Assembly (NCBI GenBank): GCA_003510825.1 | Contig: DOKO01000092.1 | Span: 1-25,889, forward strand | Length of the DNA stretch: 25,889 nucleotides | Reading direction: 5' to 3' | From: Stenotrophomonas sp. | Lineage (GTDB): Bacteria; Pseudomonadota; Gammaproteobacteria; Xanthomonadales; Xanthomonadaceae | Part shown: piece after piece, positions 23,818-25,889 of the stretch | Layout: every line of letters starts with the position of its first letter | How positions within the stretch are numbered: position 1 is the stretch's first letter | Position numbers and translations under genes: made by a program | The notes under the pieces: model-generated | Database searches by the model: none | The model's input: the letters and a program-made list of their open reading frames with translations, nothing else | Told to the model about the DNA's origin: nothing

Positions 23818-25479
23818 TCAGCCTGCCGCCTGCTTCTCGATCTCCGCCTTGCGCAGCAGGAACCGCTGCACCTTGCCGCTGGGCGTCTTCGGCACCTGCA
23901 CCACGAACTCCACCTGGCGCGGGTAGGCATGCGCGGACAGCCGATGGCGTACGTGCTGCTGCAGTTCGTGCGCCAGCGCGTCGCTGCCCTCGAACCCGTC
24001 GCGCAGGATCACGAAGGCTTTGACGATCTCGGTCCGTTCCGGATCGGGCACGCCGATCACCGCCACCTCGGCCACCGACGGATGCTCCATCAGCGCGCTC
24101 TCCACGTCGAACGGGCCGATGCGGTAGCCGGAGGAAGTGATGAGGTCATCGGAGCGGCCGATGAAGCTGATCGAGCCGTCGTCCTCGTACTCCACTGAAT
24201 CGCCGGTGCGGTAGTAGCCATCGGCGATGGCCGGCGTCTCCGCCTGGTAGTAGCCGGTGAACCACATGATCGGTGACTGCTTCAGGTCCACCGCGAGGAT
24301 GCCGGGCGTGCGCGGTGGCAGCTCGTTGCCCTGGTCGTCCAGCACCGCCACGCGGTAGCCGGGCATCGCAAAGCCCGATGACCCGGGTCGCACGCTGTGG
24401 GCCAGCGCGTGGTGGTTGTTCACCACCATGCCGGTCTCGGTCTGCCCGTAGTGGTCCAGCGCCGTGGTCTGCAGGTGCTCGGCGAACCAGCGGGCGATTT
24501 CCGGGTTCAGCGGTTCGCCGGCGCTGCTGACCACGCGCAGCTGGCCCTTGATGCCGGCACTGGCGGCGGGGCCGGCAGCAATGATCTGCCGGTACGCGGT
24601 GGGCGAACCGGCCAGGTTGGTCACCCCCAGCTGGCCGATGATCGTGTTCAGGCCGTGCACGCTGAAGCCGGCTTCGCTGAAGGTGGTGGCATGGCCAAGC
24701 ATCAGCGGGCCGATCACCGCGTAGTACAGGCCGTAGGCCCAGCCGGGATCGGCGATGTTCCAGAACACGTCGTCGGCGCGCAGGTCCACGGCCAGTTCCA
24801 TGTAGCTGGCAAAGGCCATCATCGCGCGCAGCGGCACGGGCACGCCCTTGGGGCTGCCGGTGGTGCCGGAGGTCGAGAGCAGGGCCATCAGCGCATCGCC
24901 CGGCAGCAGCACGGGCTCCAGCATGGGCGCTGCGGCCGCGGTGGCGGCGCGCCAGTCGATGTCCCCGTCGCGCAGTGCCTGGCCGGGCGTCAGCACGGTG
25001 GCCACCTGCGGGCAGGCATCCAGTTCGTCCAGCTTGCCGCGGTGCGCACTGTCGGTCACCACCAGCCGGGTGTGGCCGGTCTTCAGGCGGCTTTCAATGG
25101 CCTTGGGGCCGAACGCGGTGAACAGCGGCTGGTAGACCGCGCCCAGGCGCCAGGTGCCAAGGATGGTGGCCAGCAGGTCGGGCGTGCGCGGCAGCAGGCC
25201 GGCCACCACATCGCCGGGGCCGACCCCGGCGGCACGCAGTACCTGTGCGGCGCGGGCGGCGGCATCGCGCAGGTCATCGAAGGTGTACAGGTGCAGCGCA
25301 CCCTGTGCGTCGATCCAGCGCAGGGCCAGCCGATCGCTGCCGCAGTAGCGGTCGCAGCACTCCACACAGGCATTGAGGCCCTCGTCCAGGCGCCCCTGGA
25401 ACCGGGCCTGCCACTGCGCGATATCGAAGCGGTCGCGGGCATCGTCGTAGGAAGGGCGTACTGCGGTCTGCGGGGCCAT
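23818..25479 (-). CDS. AMP-forming acyl-CoA synthetase (short/medium-chain, ACSM-like)
   Basis: A 553-residue adenylate-forming enzyme that activates a carboxylic acid with ATP and then transfers it to CoA. Start at ATG 25479 follows CGGAGA by about five bases; the frame extends 18 codons further upstream but without a site. Motifs: the P-loop TSGTTGSPKG at about residues 203-212, DPGWAYGLYY, DHYGQTETGM, YYRTGDSVEYEDDGSISFIGR split over the A7-A8 hinge (GRSDDLITSSGYRIGPFDVE), and the C-terminal catalytic Lys in PKTPSGKVQR. ESALMEHPSVAEVAVIGVPDP with EIVKAFVIL resembles medium-chain ACSM and acetyl-CoA synthetase-like enzymes. Convergent with an AtoE-type transporter, which suggests short-chain acids as substrate. 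The exact chain length is not known. Confidence 0.92.
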   Translation of the reverse strand: MAPQTAVRPSYDDARDRFDIAQWQARFQGRLDEGLNACVECCDRYCGSDRLALRWIDAQGALHLYTFDDLRDAAARAAQVLRAAGVGPGDVVAGLLPRTPDLLATILGTWRLGAVYQPLFTAFGPKAIESRLKTGHTRLVVTDSAHRGKLDELDACPQVATVLTPGQALRDGDIDWRAATAAAAPMLEPVLLPGDALMALLSTSGTTGSPKGVPVPLRAMMAFASYMELAVDLRADDVFWNIADPGWAYGLYYAVIGPLMLGHATTFSEAGFSVHGLNTIIGQLGVTNLAGSPTAYRQIIAAGPAASAGIKGQLRVVSSAGEPLNPEIARWFAEHLQTTALDHYGQTETGMVVNNHHALAHSVRPGSSGFAMPGYRVAVLDDQGNELPPRTPGILAVDLKQSPIMWFTGYYQAETPAIADGYYRTGDSVEYEDDGSISFIGRSDDLITSSGYRIGPFDVESALMEHPSVAEVAVIGVPDPERTEIVKAFVILRDGFEGSDALAHELQQHVRHRLSAHAYPRQVEFVVQVPKTPSGKVQRFLLRKAEIEKQAAG

Positions 25480-25785
25480 GCGCGTCTCCGGCGGGTGTCC
25501 GCCTGACCATAGCGGTGCTGCGCGCGGCTGCAAATGGGACCTTGGGATGAGGCCGTCATGCGCGCGTCACACGGGCCAAGGCCGCTGAATGCGGCTGTTG
25601 CCGTGCGGGCATGAGCACATGCACACGCCGCATGAATCCTTCAGGGGCTTGTGCGGCAAGGGTCGCGCGGTGTTTTCGCGGGCGCGTGCACGCCAGCCTA
25701 GCTGGGTTGCAACGCATGGTTAACCTTCGGCTGCAGACGATGGCCCCGTCCACCGCATTCCGCGCGTGGCTTCGGAGACACGGAC
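25480..25785. promoter_or_regulatory. Divergent gap between acyl-CoA synthetase gene and Q-rich protein gene
   Basis: 306 bases between two divergent start codons, so it should hold both promoters. I see only the Shine-Dalgarno for each gene (CGGAGA on minus; GGAGAC on plus); no clear promoter, operator or RNA fold was found. Confidence 0.4.
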
Positions 25786-25889
25786 ATGGCACAGCAGAAC
25801 CAGAAAGGTCAGCAGAACCAGCAGGGTCAGCAGAACCAGCAGGATCAGCAGCAGGGTCGCGGTCGTGACCAGCAGCAGCAACAGCAGCA
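25786..25889 (+). CDS. Start of a Gln/Asn-rich low-complexity protein (3' end outside window)
   Basis: An ATG at 25786 is preceded by GGAGAC about six bases upstream. The visible 34 codons read MAQQNQKGQQNQQGQQNQ and then more Gln with a GRGRD insertion: about 60% glutamine, no hydrophobic residue after Met1 and Ala2. The repeated Q-Q-N-Q-x-G unit is encoded by an 18-bp tandem repeat. The frame runs off the window, so length and function are unknown; it may be the disordered N-terminal part of a longer protein. An alternative frame from 25611 reads through the same repeats but gives arginine/alanine-rich text and is less convincing. Confidence 0.65.
   Translation, partial: MAQQNQKGQQNQQGQQNQQDQQQGRGRDQQQQQQ
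25792..25845 (+). repeat. 18-bp tandem repeat, three copies, coding for Q-Q-N-Q-x-(G/D)
   Basis: Units at 25792-25809, 25810-25827 and 25828-25845 each start CAGCAGAACCAG and differ only in the last two codons (AAAGGT, CAGGGT, CAGGAT). The repeat keeps frame, and is followed by CAG-rich sequence that could vary in copy number. Confidence 0.85.

Noticed and set aside
24397..25506. A 369-codon plus-strand frame opposite the acyl-CoA synthetase
   Set aside because: Gly/His/Gln/Ala-rich shadow frame; all synthetase motifs are on the minus strand.
25611..25868. An 85-codon frame ending within the CAG repeats
   Set aside because: It reads the repeat as Ala-Glu-Pro-type text, has no ribosome site and stops within the repeat; the frame from 25786 has a well-placed site.
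25792..25889. CRISPR array
   Set aside because: The repeats are short, have no spacers between them and fit a coding frame; there are no cas genes.

Overview
The window looks like a chromosomal segment of a high-GC gammaproteobacterium of the Lysobacteraceae (Xanthomonadaceae), most likely Stenotrophomonas. Reasons: GC-rich codon use in the flanking genes, a large TonB-dependent receptor with a signal peptide, and short palindromes that open with GTAG, like the SMAG repeats of S. maltophilia. The genus is an inference from sequence style.

Region 1 (1-6335, + strand). The 3' part of a secreted carbohydrate-binding protein (discoidin-like plus NPCBM domains) is followed by a TonB-dependent receptor and a Tat-exported Gfo/Idh/MocA-fold enzyme that matches glycoside hydrolase family 109 (alpha-N-acetylgalactosaminidase). 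Together they look like a small glycan-scavenging locus for GalNAc-containing glycans. A GTAG palindrome and a DKNYY-repeat protein follow.

Region 2 (6451-21101). A tRNA-Arg(CCG) gene on the minus strand stands at the edge of an exopolysaccharide/capsule locus of lower GC. fcl (GDP-L-fucose synthase) runs on + and ends in a hairpin terminator. A nine-gene minus-strand operon runs from 15863 down to 7704: gmd, Wzx-like flippase, pyruvyltransferase, Wzy-like polymerase, GT2, hexapeptide acetyltransferase, GT4, WecG/TagA/CpsF glycosyltransferase, gmm. Its genes overlap or nearly touch. A divergent gap of about 575 bp separates it from wzc (Wzz-type copolymerase fused to a tyrosine autokinase) and galE on +. 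The last gene, ugd (UDP-glucose dehydrogenase, minus), is frameshifted by an exact 8-bp tandem duplication. The set predicts a fucose-containing, pyruvylated and O-acetylated polymer made by a Wzx/Wzy-type pathway. A priming transferase, Wza-like exporter and Wzb-like phosphatase are not in the window.

Region 3 (21244-25889). High-GC housekeeping genes: ubiA (+), an AtoE-type short-chain fatty acid transporter (+), a convergent short/medium-chain acyl-CoA synthetase (-), and the start of a Gln/Asn-rich protein built on 18-bp tandem repeats that runs off the window. Two kinds of dispersed palindrome lie between these genes.

The most notable points are the 8-bp duplication that breaks ugd, an abrupt codon-use shift inside wzc suggesting a recombinant gene, the GH109/TonB receptor locus, and the low-GC polysaccharide island beside a tRNA gene. 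I found no CRISPR array, insertion sequence, rRNA or phage gene.
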